Assembly (NCBI GenBank): GCA_910577035.1
Contig: CAJTKW010000030.1
Span: forward strand, 1 to 21,552
Direction: 5' to 3'
Length of the DNA: 21,552 bases
Source of the DNA: an uncultured Acetatifactor sp.
Lineage (GTDB): Bacteria; Bacillota; Clostridia; Lachnospirales; Lachnospiraceae
Part shown: positions 6,540 through 12,746 of the stretch, in pieces
Layout of the letters: each line of letters starts with the position of its first letter
Numbering within the stretch: position 1 is the first letter of the stretch
Translations under genes and position numbers: made by a program
Notes under the pieces: model-generated
Databases searched by the model: none
What the model was told of the DNA's origin: nothing
The model's input: only the letters and a program-made list of their open reading frames with translations

Positions 6540-6592
6540 AGTGTACCATAGGAAAGGCAAAAAAGCAAACATATATTCCAAAAATATGTTCG
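6540..6592 (-). promoter_or_regulatory. lexA promoter with two tandem LexA (SOS) boxes
   Basis: On the - strand a promoter reads TTGCTT (6568-6563), 17-nt spacer, TACACT (6545-6540). Upstream are CGAACATATTTTTG (6592-6579) and GGAATATATGTTTG (6579-6566), close matches to the Firmicutes consensus CGAACRNRYGTTYG. They share one base pair, and the second overlaps the -35. This is the expected layout for autorepression. Confidence 0.85.
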
Positions 6593-6663
6593 AACACCGA
6601 TGCAGGTGGCAACAATCCAGGCACCCCTGCCCATGGGGAATCCGTGTATCCGCATTCTGCGGA

Positions 6664-7542
6664 TCAGTGTTCGGCTGAGGTCTGCTGGTGCCGGGTAAAC
6701 CGGAAGTCCCTGGGAGACATGCCCCGGGCTTTTCGAAAGGCATCTCCGAAGTAATTGCCGCCTGAAAAACCGCAGGCCAGGGCAATTTCCGTAACGGGCA
6801 TACCGGTGGTGAGCAGCAGCTTTTCCGCATGTTCCAGCCGGATATGAGTCAGATATTCCTTGAAGCCAAGTCCCACGGCTTTATGGAATTTTCTGGAAAA
6901 CCAGGCCGGGCTCATATGAACATAATCTGCAACGGCATCCAGGGTCAGAGGATCACTGTGACGGGCATAAATATAGCGGGCAGCCTCCTGGATAACGGCA
7001 TCCTCAGGATCCAGTGCCTGTGAGGGCTGCTCCTGGCTCCGGCATCGTCCCAGGAAGGAGAGGAGCTGAAAAAGAAGGCTTTTAATCCGAATCCCGGAAT
7101 AGCAGTCCCCGGTCAGAGTTTCTCCTGACATCTGTTGGAAAAGCTCCCTTACATAATCCTGCCGTTCCCTGGGAATGGAGATCCTGTGTCTGGAAAAGAT
7201 AAATTCCGGACCGCCGTCCCGGCATTGAGAAGCAAAGTATTCAATGTATGACGGGATAAAATTGGCAGTGAAACGTTCCGCCGGCTGCCCGGAGCCGTAT
7301 ATGGTCTGATGCAGCTGATACGGGGCCAGCAGGACAAGGTCACCGGCGGAAAGATAATAGATGGTATGATCTATAAACATCCGGCAGCTGCCGGACATCA
7401 GGAAATACAATTCATAATATGGATGGTAATGAGGCTTTTCCATGGAAAATGCCTGGGGACGCCGGGCTCGCTCCACCATAAATTCGCTTACCGTATTTCG
7501 AAAGGTGTTTTCCGGCCCCGCAGGATTCCGGTCAGTTTCCAT
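6664..7542 (-). CDS. AraC-family transcriptional regulator with cupin sensor domain
   Basis: A 292-residue regulator. The N-terminal half has a cupin-type fold (KPHYHPYYELYFLMSGSCRMFIDHTIYYLSAGDLVLLAPYQLHQT), which in this family binds a small molecule, often a sugar. The C-terminal half has two helix-turn-helix motifs, about residues 202-222 (LDAVADYVHMSPAWFSRKFHKAVG) and 248-275 (MPVTEIALACGFSGGNYFGDAFRKARGMSPRDFR). GGGAGG lies 6 nt before the ATG. It is divergent from the MATE gene across a 306-nt gap, so it probably regulates that pump. The ligand cannot be told from the sequence. Confidence 0.92.
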   Translation of the reverse strand: METDRNPAGPENTFRNTVSEFMVERARRPQAFSMEKPHYHPYYELYFLMSGSCRMFIDHTIYYLSAGDLVLLAPYQLHQTIYGSGQPAERFTANFIPSYIEYFASQCRDGGPEFIFSRHRISIPRERQDYVRELFQQMSGETLTGDCYSGIRIKSLLFQLLSFLGRCRSQEQPSQALDPEDAVIQEAARYIYARHSDPLTLDAVADYVHMSPAWFSRKFHKAVGLGFKEYLTHIRLEHAEKLLLTTGMPVTEIALACGFSGGNYFGDAFRKARGMSPRDFRFTRHQQTSAEH

Positions 7543-7848
7543 AATATACCTCCCTGCCTTCTTCAGGCTGCCATGCTGCGATGCTAAGGAAACGCTGATT
7601 CAATCATCGCTTCCTTAAGAGCCTCCGGCGGATGCGCACGGATTTGCAGATTTTTTTGCTGCTTCGCACTCCCGATGCACGCGCCTGACGGCGCAGTTTC
7701 TTATGGCAGGACAAGAAATCTGTAATATTAAATAAAATTCAAATTAAAAACAGTATAATTACTTTTATTTTTGTTATATCATAAGCCTGTATTTCAAGTC
7801 AAGGATTTCCGGTTCGGAGATTGGGAACAGATTTTACAGGAGAAGAGT
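7543..7848. promoter_or_regulatory. Divergent intergenic region between the AraC regulator and the MATE pump
   Basis: This 306-nt gap holds the hairpin-rich element at 7585-7722 and then an AT-rich stretch with a perfect -10 (TATAAT, 7754-7759) facing the MATE gene. No good -35 is visible 17 nt upstream (AATAAA), which fits a promoter needing an activator such as the AraC protein. An open frame upstream of the MATE start overlaps this region but lacks a ribosome binding site. Confidence 0.5.
7585..7722. repeat. Hairpin-rich putative small dispersed repeat
   Basis: TAAGGAAACGCTGAT (7585-7599) and ATCATCGCTTCCTTA (7603-7617) form an almost perfect stem with a 3-nt loop. Next comes a GC-rich, non-coding stretch with a small GCGCC/GGCGC hairpin (7681-7694). 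The stretch ends in CAGTTTCTT (7694-7702), which pairs with AAGAAATCTG (7713-7722). The composition and nested palindromes resemble small intergenic repeats of Lachnospiraceae genomes. Only one copy is in the window, so repetition is unproven. Confidence 0.4.
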
Positions 7849-9387
7849 ATGCAGGCATTTTTATCAAAAAAAGACGAAAAATTTCGGGAATTTGCTCAAA
7901 ACGGCCACATGGGAAAGGTGGTGCTGCAGCTTGGCCTGCCGCTGGCGCTGTACCAAAGCCTGAACCAGCTTTTTAAAATTCTGGATACGCTTATGGCGTC
8001 CCATATCGGCAGTTCCACCGTATCCGCCGTGGCCTATCTGTCGCAGATTCACCTGATGCTGTCGGCCCTTGGAGGTGGTCTGGCCGTAGGCTCAAGCATA
8101 AAGATCAGCGAGGCCTACGGAGCGGGAAAATTTGAACTGGTAAAGCGCAGGGTCAGCACCCTGTTCGCCATGTGTACCATATTAGGAGGCGGGATTTTAC
8201 TGCTGCTTGCCCCATTTACACCGCAGTTTTTACGTCTGATGAATACCCCGGAGGAGTTTATCACGGAGGGCAGCACCTACTTTGTACTGGAGCTGGTGGC
8301 AATGGTCATCACCTTCTTTAACAGTGTATACATTGCCATAGAACGGGTCAGGGGCAACTCCAGGAGGATTTTGTACCTGAATATGTCGGTGATTGCGGTG
8401 AAGCTGAGTCTGACGGCCTGGTTTGTATACGGGCTGGCGGGAGACGTCACCCTGATTGCCATAGCGACCATCCTGTCCCAGCTTGTGCTGCTGGCGGCCG
8501 CCGTCATCAATCTGAACCATGGGGAAAATGTATTCGGATTTTCCCTGAAGGCCGTTGACTTTAAGGGAGAGGTAGTCAAACCAATGATTAAGCTGTCCTT
8601 TCCCGTCATTGTGGAAAAGGCCGCGTTTGCCATGGGAAAGGTGGTAGTCAATTCCATGAGTACCGTCTATGGATCGCTGACTGTGGGGGCACTGGGAATT
8701 TCCAATAATATCGGCGGCATTACCACCATGCCCCAGAACGGCTTCCAGGAAGGCGGCTCCGCCATTATCAGCCAGAATCTTGGCGCGGAGAAACCGGACC
8801 GTGCCTTGTCTGCCTTTAAATGGACACTGCTGATCAATGTGATCTGCGGACTGATTTTCATGAGCTTATCTCTGATATTCTTAATGCCGCTGTCAAGCCT
8901 GTTTGCCAAAGGAGATGCGGAATTTGCCGGAATGATTGCGGAGGTTTACCGGCTGGAGGCCCTGGGTGCGGTTCCTCTGGGCGTAAATGCAGCGGTACTG
9001 GGAATGCTTTACGGCTTTGGAAAAACAAAGGTCACCCTCTTTATGAACTTCTGCCGGGTATTTGTATTCCGCATTCCGGTATTGTGGGCCCTGCAGCAGT
9101 TCACAAGCCTGGGCAATGTCAGTGTCGGAATCGTGATGGTGGTGAGTAATGTCTGCAGCGGTATTTTGGCCGCGGTAATCGGCGCCTTTGAAGTCGGAAA
9201 ACTTCGCAGGATGTCTGCCGCCCACGGCGGGGAATCCGGAAAGTTGTCCGGGATGTCCTCCTCCCACGGCGGGGAATCCGGAAAGTTGTCCGGGATGTCT
9301 GCCTCCCACGGCGAAGAAGAGGCGGGTAGCGGACAACAGTCTTCCGGGGTCAACGCGGCAGAAGAAGAACCTGCTTGCAAAAGATAA
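7849..9387 (+). CDS. MATE family multidrug efflux transporter
   Basis: A 512-residue MATE-type antiporter with about 12 predicted membrane helices. The start of the family fold is seen in GKVVLQLGLPLALYQSLNQLFKILDTLMASHIGSSTVSAVAYLSQI, and the second half begins near MIKLSFPVIVEKAAFAMGKVVVNSM. It would export drugs or metabolites using a Na+ or H+ gradient. The ATG at 7849 is chosen because CAGGAGAAG lies just upstream; an in-frame ATG at 7771 has no ribosome binding site. The C-terminus has a hydrophilic tail of 14-residue repeats, unusual for the family. It is paired divergently with an AraC regulator. No terminator is seen before the LysM gene promoter. Confidence 0.9.
   Translation: MQAFLSKKDEKFREFAQNGHMGKVVLQLGLPLALYQSLNQLFKILDTLMASHIGSSTVSAVAYLSQIHLMLSALGGGLAVGSSIKISEAYGAGKFELVKRRVSTLFAMCTILGGGILLLLAPFTPQFLRLMNTPEEFITEGSTYFVLELVAMVITFFNSVYIAIERVRGNSRRILYLNMSVIAVKLSLTAWFVYGLAGDVTLIAIATILSQLVLLAAAVINLNHGENVFGFSLKAVDFKGEVVKPMIKLSFPVIVEKAAFAMGKVVVNSMSTVYGSLTVGALGISNNIGGITTMPQNGFQEGGSAIISQNLGAEKPDRALSAFKWTLLINVICGLIFMSLSLIFLMPLSSLFAKGDAEFAGMIAEVYRLEALGAVPLGVNAAVLGMLYGFGKTKVTLFMNFCRVFVFRIPVLWALQQFTSLGNVSVGIVMVVSNVCSGILAAVIGAFEVGKLRRMSAAHGGESGKLSGMSSSHGGESGKLSGMSASHGEEEAGSGQQSSGVNAAEEEPACKR
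9199..9324 (+). repeat. Three 42-bp in-frame repeats encoding the MATE C-terminal tail
   Basis: Units begin at 9199, 9241 and 9283 and encode KLRRMSAAHGGESG, KLSGMSSSHGGESG and KLSGMSASHGEEEA. Units two and three are nearly identical over most of their length, indicating recent duplication. The period keeps the reading frame. The tail follows the last membrane helix and is probably cytoplasmic. Confidence 0.9.
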
Positions 9388-9409
9388 GTTACAAAAAACC
9401 TTCAATCAC

Positions 9410-9483
9410 AGAAAATATGTTCGATTTATCTGTTGACAAACGTTTGTTCCTGCTATATAATGCAAATATAGAACAAACGTTCA
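9410..9483 (+). promoter_or_regulatory. SOS-controlled promoter with three LexA-box-like sites
   Basis: A near-ideal sigma-A promoter reads TTGACA (9433-9438), 17 nt, TATAAT (9456-9461). The core GAACAAACGTTC (9471-9482) fits the Firmicutes LexA consensus and sits at the expected transcription start. CAAACGTTTGTTCC (9437-9450) overlaps the spacer and -35, and AGAAAATATGTTCG (9410-9423) lies upstream. The strong promoter with LexA operators over and beside it predicts tight repression and strong damage induction. Confidence 0.83.
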
Positions 9484-9515
9484 GAACGTATGATTGGATT
9501 GAAAGGATGAAAGCC

Positions 9516-9908
9516 ATGGAAAAACACAGAAACCTTCAGGAGATGAGCGACAGGGAGCTGAGGCGGTACGGGCGGGTTCTGCGGCTTCGCAGAGAGCGCA
9601 GGAGGAAAGCAGCAGCAGCTTTCCTGACTGTGTTTGCCACTGTCTGCATGATCCTGATCTGTGCCATATCCTACAGCACCATCAGGTCAAATGCAAGCAG
9701 CGGTTTCAAATATTATACCCAGGTGACGGTGGAGTCGGGAGAGAGCCTGTGGGAGCTTGCGGATACGTATATTAACTATGATTATTACAAGGATAAGGAC
9801 AGCTACATCGCAGAAGTCCGGAGAATCAATCATCTGGACGCGGACGGCAGTGTAGCAGCCGGCCAGCGTCTGATTCTGCCCTATTATTCCGGGGATTTCA
9901 TATATTAA
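9516..9908 (+). CDS. SOS-induced LysM membrane protein, YneA-like cell-division suppressor
   Basis: A predicted 130-residue protein with a basic N-terminal cytoplasmic stretch (RRYGRVLRLRRERRRK), one membrane helix (about 32-54) and an extracytoplasmic LysM-like domain (about 66-123; YTQVTVESGESLWELADTYI...INHLDADGSVAAGQRLILP). This is the layout of Bacillus YneA, a SOS protein that halts division during DNA repair. The start at 9516 has AAAGGA 8 nt upstream; an ATG at 9507 is an alternative. The longer open frame from 9375 starts upstream of the promoter and is not used. It is convergent with xerC and near lexA. The SOS control supports the YneA role, but sequence identity to YneA is limited to the architecture. 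Confidence 0.85.
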   Translation: MEKHRNLQEMSDRELRRYGRVLRLRRERRRKAAAAFLTVFATVCMILICAISYSTIRSNASSGFKYYTQVTVESGESLWELADTYINYDYYKDKDSYIAEVRRINHLDADGSVAAGQRLILPYYSGDFIY

Positions 9909-9957
9909 CCCAATACGCGGAATTGCGGCTTTACAGGCCCCGGGAAGCTTGACGTTT

Positions 9958-11025
9958 TCAGTCCGTTTCTTTTTCCCGCAGCCGTACGACATTGGCCGCC
10001 CGTCTGCGCCGCTCGTCATCCTGGGCGGCGTAGTGCTTCCTGGTAGTATTGACATCTTTGTGTCCCAATACGTCGGCCACCAGATAAATATCCCCGGTCT
10101 CCTGATACAGCGCGGTACCATAGGTACTCCGCAGTTTGTGGGGAGTGATTTTTTTCAGGGTAGTAACCCGGGAGGAGTATTTTTTGACAAGATTTTCCAC
10201 GGAGCGAACAGCCATTCTTCGGTTCTGGAGAGAGAGGAAGAGCGCGTTCTCGTGTCCCTGCTCCGGAATGACATGCTGCCGTTCCTCCAGATAATCCAGG
10301 AGGGCGGTTTCCACCTCATCTCCAAAATAGACAACGGCCTCATAACCGCCCTTACGGCGTATTTTTATCCCGTCCACATCAAAATTGACGTCCTGAATAT
10401 CCAGCCCCACGCACTCGGACACACGGATTCCGGTTCCCAGCAGGAGGGTCAGCAGCGCCACATCTCTCAGCTTTGTCTTCTTATGGTATTCCAGCTCTTT
10501 TTTTGTCAGTTTTGTCCCGTCCTCCACCTGGTCCAGCAGCATTGCCACTTCATTCGGCTCCAGACGGATGATTTCCTTGGCGTGTTTTTTGGGCATGGGA
10601 ACCAATGCGGCAGGATTGCTCTTAATCAGCTCGCTCTGATAAAAATAGTTGTAAAAGCTGCGCAGTGCGGCCAGCTTTCTTTCCTTGCCCCGTTCGTCGT
10701 TGGTGATTTCCCTGCCGTCCTTTTCATAGTAGGACATGTACTCCAGATATTCTTCGATGTCGATTCTGGTCAGTTCCTCCAATATCTCCAGCGAAAACTC
10801 CTTTATGTCCGTTTTTGCACAAATGGGATTCTTTTCATGCAGGAATTCAAAAAAGAGCCTCAGGTCATAGGCATAGGCAAGCCTGGTACGAGAGGAGGTA
10901 TATTCTTCAATCCCCCGGAAAAAGGTACGGCAGAAGGAGGGAAGAGTCTCCAGAACTGCCCGCATTTTCAGGATATTCTGCTTGTTTTGTTCGTCATGGT
11001 AATTATTTGGATTCATCACCGCCAT
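9958..11025 (-). CDS. Tyrosine recombinase, XerC/XerD-like
   Basis: A 355-residue integrase-family site-specific recombinase. An N-terminal SAM-like core-binding domain covers about residues 35-145. The catalytic domain keeps all six residues: Arg201 (GTGIRVSE), Lys225 (RRKGG), His296 and Arg299 (TPHKLRST), His322 (LGHKD) and Tyr332 (RKHYA). It begins one nucleotide after the ttcA stop (TAA-A-ATG), with AGGGGGAGG 11 nt upstream inside the ttcA end. That start is preferred over ATGs at 11061/11058, which have no ribosome binding site. No phage genes surround it, so it is more likely a chromosomal Xer-type enzyme than a prophage integrase. Whether it is the dif resolvase cannot be told. Confidence 0.9.
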   Translation of the reverse strand: MAVMNPNNYHDEQNKQNILKMRAVLETLPSFCRTFFRGIEEYTSSRTRLAYAYDLRLFFEFLHEKNPICAKTDIKEFSLEILEELTRIDIEEYLEYMSYYEKDGREITNDERGKERKLAALRSFYNYFYQSELIKSNPAALVPMPKKHAKEIIRLEPNEVAMLLDQVEDGTKLTKKELEYHKKTKLRDVALLTLLLGTGIRVSECVGLDIQDVNFDVDGIKIRRKGGYEAVVYFGDEVETALLDYLEERQHVIPEQGHENALFLSLQNRRMAVRSVENLVKKYSSRVTTLKKITPHKLRSTYGTALYQETGDIYLVADVLGHKDVNTTRKHYAAQDDERRRRAANVVRLREKETD

Positions 11026-11026
11026 T

Positions 11027-11797
11027 TTAAGATAAGCCTCCCCCTGGGCAGTCCGCATCACCGTTACCGTTTAACGGATCCTTTTTTGCCCAGCCCTTCA
11101 GATTGCTGTTTACCACTGCCGTAAACATTCGTTCTTTTACGCCCGGATTTTCCAGGTTCAGGTTTCGCAGCAGGTTTTTTACGTACTCCCTCTTTGTGTG
11201 TCCGTCTGCCGGACAGGGACTTTTGACCACAGGAACATTATATTTATGGACAAAGCCGATGACATCCGCCTCGTTCATATACATCAGGGGGCGGAGGACC
11301 GTAAGCTCCATACGGTCCAGGTAAGTTACCGGGGCGAAGGTATGAAACCTGCCTTCAAAAATCAGGGACATGAGCATGGTTTCCACTACATCATCCTTGT
11401 GATGGGCATAGGCTACTTTATTACAGCCTGCATCCCGGATAGCCTGGTTCAAGGCCCCTTTTCTCATTTTGGCACAGAGAGAACAGGGATTTTCCTCTTT
11501 GCGTTCCTCGAAGATAACCTGGGCAATATCCGTTTTGACAATAGTATATTCTACCTCCATGGTAGCGCACAGCTCCCGGATTTTGTCCAGCTTCAGATTC
11601 TCAAATCCCAGATCCACCGTAACTGCATGGATGTCAAAATGCAGGGGGTAAAACCGCCGCAGGCCATTTAAGGCATAGAGCAGCGTAAGGCTGTCTTTGC
11701 CGCCGGAAATGCCTACTGCGATCCGGTCGCCCTCGTCAATCATGTGGTAATCGTCCACGGCCCTGCGGACATAACTTAGTACCTGCTGTAATTTCAT
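11027..11797 (-). CDS. TtcA-family tRNA thiolation / PP-loop ATPase
   Basis: A predicted 256-residue TtcA/TilS superfamily protein. The ATP pyrophosphatase P-loop SGGKDS is at residues 31-36, a CxxC motif (NPCSLCAKMRKG, Cys105 and Cys108) can bind an Fe-S cluster, and a further Cys195 lies in KSPCPADGHTKRE. TtcA makes 2-thiocytidine at tRNA position 32. The many Firmicutes relatives are only loosely assigned, so the exact substrate is uncertain. ATG at 11797 (MKLQQVL) matches the usual family start and has AGAGGG 12 nt upstream; ATG at 11809 abuts that motif. It is translationally coupled to xerC downstream. Confidence 0.85.
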   Translation of the reverse strand: MKLQQVLSYVRRAVDDYHMIDEGDRIAVGISGGKDSLTLLYALNGLRRFYPLHFDIHAVTVDLGFENLKLDKIRELCATMEVEYTIVKTDIAQVIFEERKEENPCSLCAKMRKGALNQAIRDAGCNKVAYAHHKDDVVETMLMSLIFEGRFHTFAPVTYLDRMELTVLRPLMYMNEADVIGFVHKYNVPVVKSPCPADGHTKREYVKNLLRNLNLENPGVKERMFTAVVNSNLKGWAKKDPLNGNGDADCPGGGLS

Positions 11798-11851
11798 GGC
11801 TTGTTTCATCCCTCTGGCTTGTTAAGCATCCTTGTTTGCCCTTCTGGTATC

Positions 11852-11880
11852 ATTTTAGTATTTTTTTGCAGGAAAGACAA
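11852..11880 (-). promoter_or_regulatory. Predicted promoter of the ttcA-xerC pair
   Basis: On the - strand TTGTCT (11880-11875), a 17-nt spacer and TAAAAT (11857-11852) form a plausible sigma-A promoter about 55 nt upstream of the start. No LexA box is seen here, so xerC does not appear to be damage-induced from this site. Confidence 0.55.
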
Positions 11881-11984
11881 TAGCGGAATTATATTTTGAG
11901 CGTGGAAGGACATACTGAGGATGTAACCTGTCAGGAAAATGCACAGATTTTGCATGATTTCATAAGGAAAGGACGGATTGTATC

Positions 11985-12593
11985 ATGGCAGTGGAATTTC
12001 AAAAAAGTGTAACCAAAGATAATCTGATGCGGGCATTTGCCGGGGAGAGCCAGGCACGCAACCGTTATACCTTCGCTGCATCTCAGGCAAAAAAGAACGG
12101 CCTGTATGTCATCAGCACCATATTTGCTTTTACCGCCTCACAGGAAAAGGAGCATGCCGCCATATTTTATCAGCACCTCCGGGAGATGGCCGGAAAAAAT
12201 ATTATGATCGACGGCGGTTATCCTGTAGACATATCCGATGATATGGCGGAACTGCTCCGTATGGCACAGCATAATGAGTACGAAGAGCATGATGACGTTT
12301 ACCAAAATTTTGGGGAGAAAGCGCGGGAGGAAGGCTTTGACCGGGTGGCGGCATCCTTTTTCAGCATTGCCAAAATTGAGAAGATTCACGGGGATCGTTT
12401 CGGGAAATACGCGGAGCTTATAAAAGAAGGCAGGCTTTTTGTATCCGAGGTGGAAGAGGAGTGGATGTGTCTGAACTGCGGCTTTGTGTATAAGGGAACC
12501 GGCGCACCTGCCGTGTGTCCCGTATGCAGTCACGACAGAGGCTATTTTATTCGCTGTACCCTTATGCCCGTTGAAGCAATGCAGGGAAAATGA
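11985..12593 (+). CDS. rbr: Rubrerythrin
   Basis: A 202-residue rubrerythrin, a cytoplasmic non-haem diiron peroxidase that protects anaerobes from hydrogen peroxide. The ferritin-like diiron domain (about 1-145) has Glu21 (FAGESQARNRY), the EKEH motif at 54-57, the NEYEEHDDVY segment and Glu132/His135 (KIEKIHGDRF). The C-terminal rubredoxin-like domain has the iron ligands Cys162, Cys165, Cys178 and Cys181 (MCLNCG...VCPVC). GGAAAGGA lies about 11 nt before the ATG. It seems monocistronic; no PerR box was recognised upstream. Confidence 0.97.
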   Translation: MAVEFQKSVTKDNLMRAFAGESQARNRYTFAASQAKKNGLYVISTIFAFTASQEKEHAAIFYQHLREMAGKNIMIDGGYPVDISDDMAELLRMAQHNEYEEHDDVYQNFGEKAREEGFDRVAASFFSIAKIEKIHGDRFGKYAELIKEGRLFVSEVEEEWMCLNCGFVYKGTGAPAVCPVCSHDRGYFIRCTLMPVEAMQGK

Positions 12594-12679
12594 CAGAACA
12601 GTTCGATGCCCGTCTGGCTGTTCCAAAACGGCAATAAAAAGCCGCAATACAAAACCTGCAGACTCCCTGTAAGAAATGC

Positions 12680-12708
12680 TTGTGGTATCCGCGAATAGAG
12701 TGTATGAT
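12680..12708 (+). promoter_or_regulatory. Predicted promoter of the AI-2E transporter-dtd operon
   Basis: TTGTGG (12680-12685), a 17-nt spacer and TATGAT (12703-12708) lie 39 nt before the AI-2E start. The spacing is ideal and both boxes are near consensus. Confidence 0.6.
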
Positions 12709-12746
12709 AGAACCATGAACATTTTACTTAAAGAAGGGATGCCTGA

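Noticed and set aside
9199..9324. CRISPR array
   Set aside because: The 42-bp units are contiguous with no spacers and keep the MATE reading frame; the same holds for the arrays at 4352 and 14043.
9375..9515. Longer N-terminus for the LysM protein from an ATG at 9375
   Set aside because: The promoter and LexA boxes (9410-9483) lie downstream of that ATG, and there is no ribosome binding site; starts at 9507 or 9516 fit.
9958..11025. The recombinase as a prophage or integrative element integrase
   Set aside because: No tRNA gene, attachment-site repeat or phage gene is nearby, and it is coupled to the housekeeping ttcA gene.
9949..11124. A 391-codon open frame on the + strand
   Set aside because: It is antisense to the tyrosine recombinase, which keeps all six catalytic residues; the + frame shows no recognisable domain.
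12625..12645. Terminator after rubrerythrin (CGGC/GCCG stem)
   Set aside because: The stem is only 4 bp with no T tract; too weak to call.
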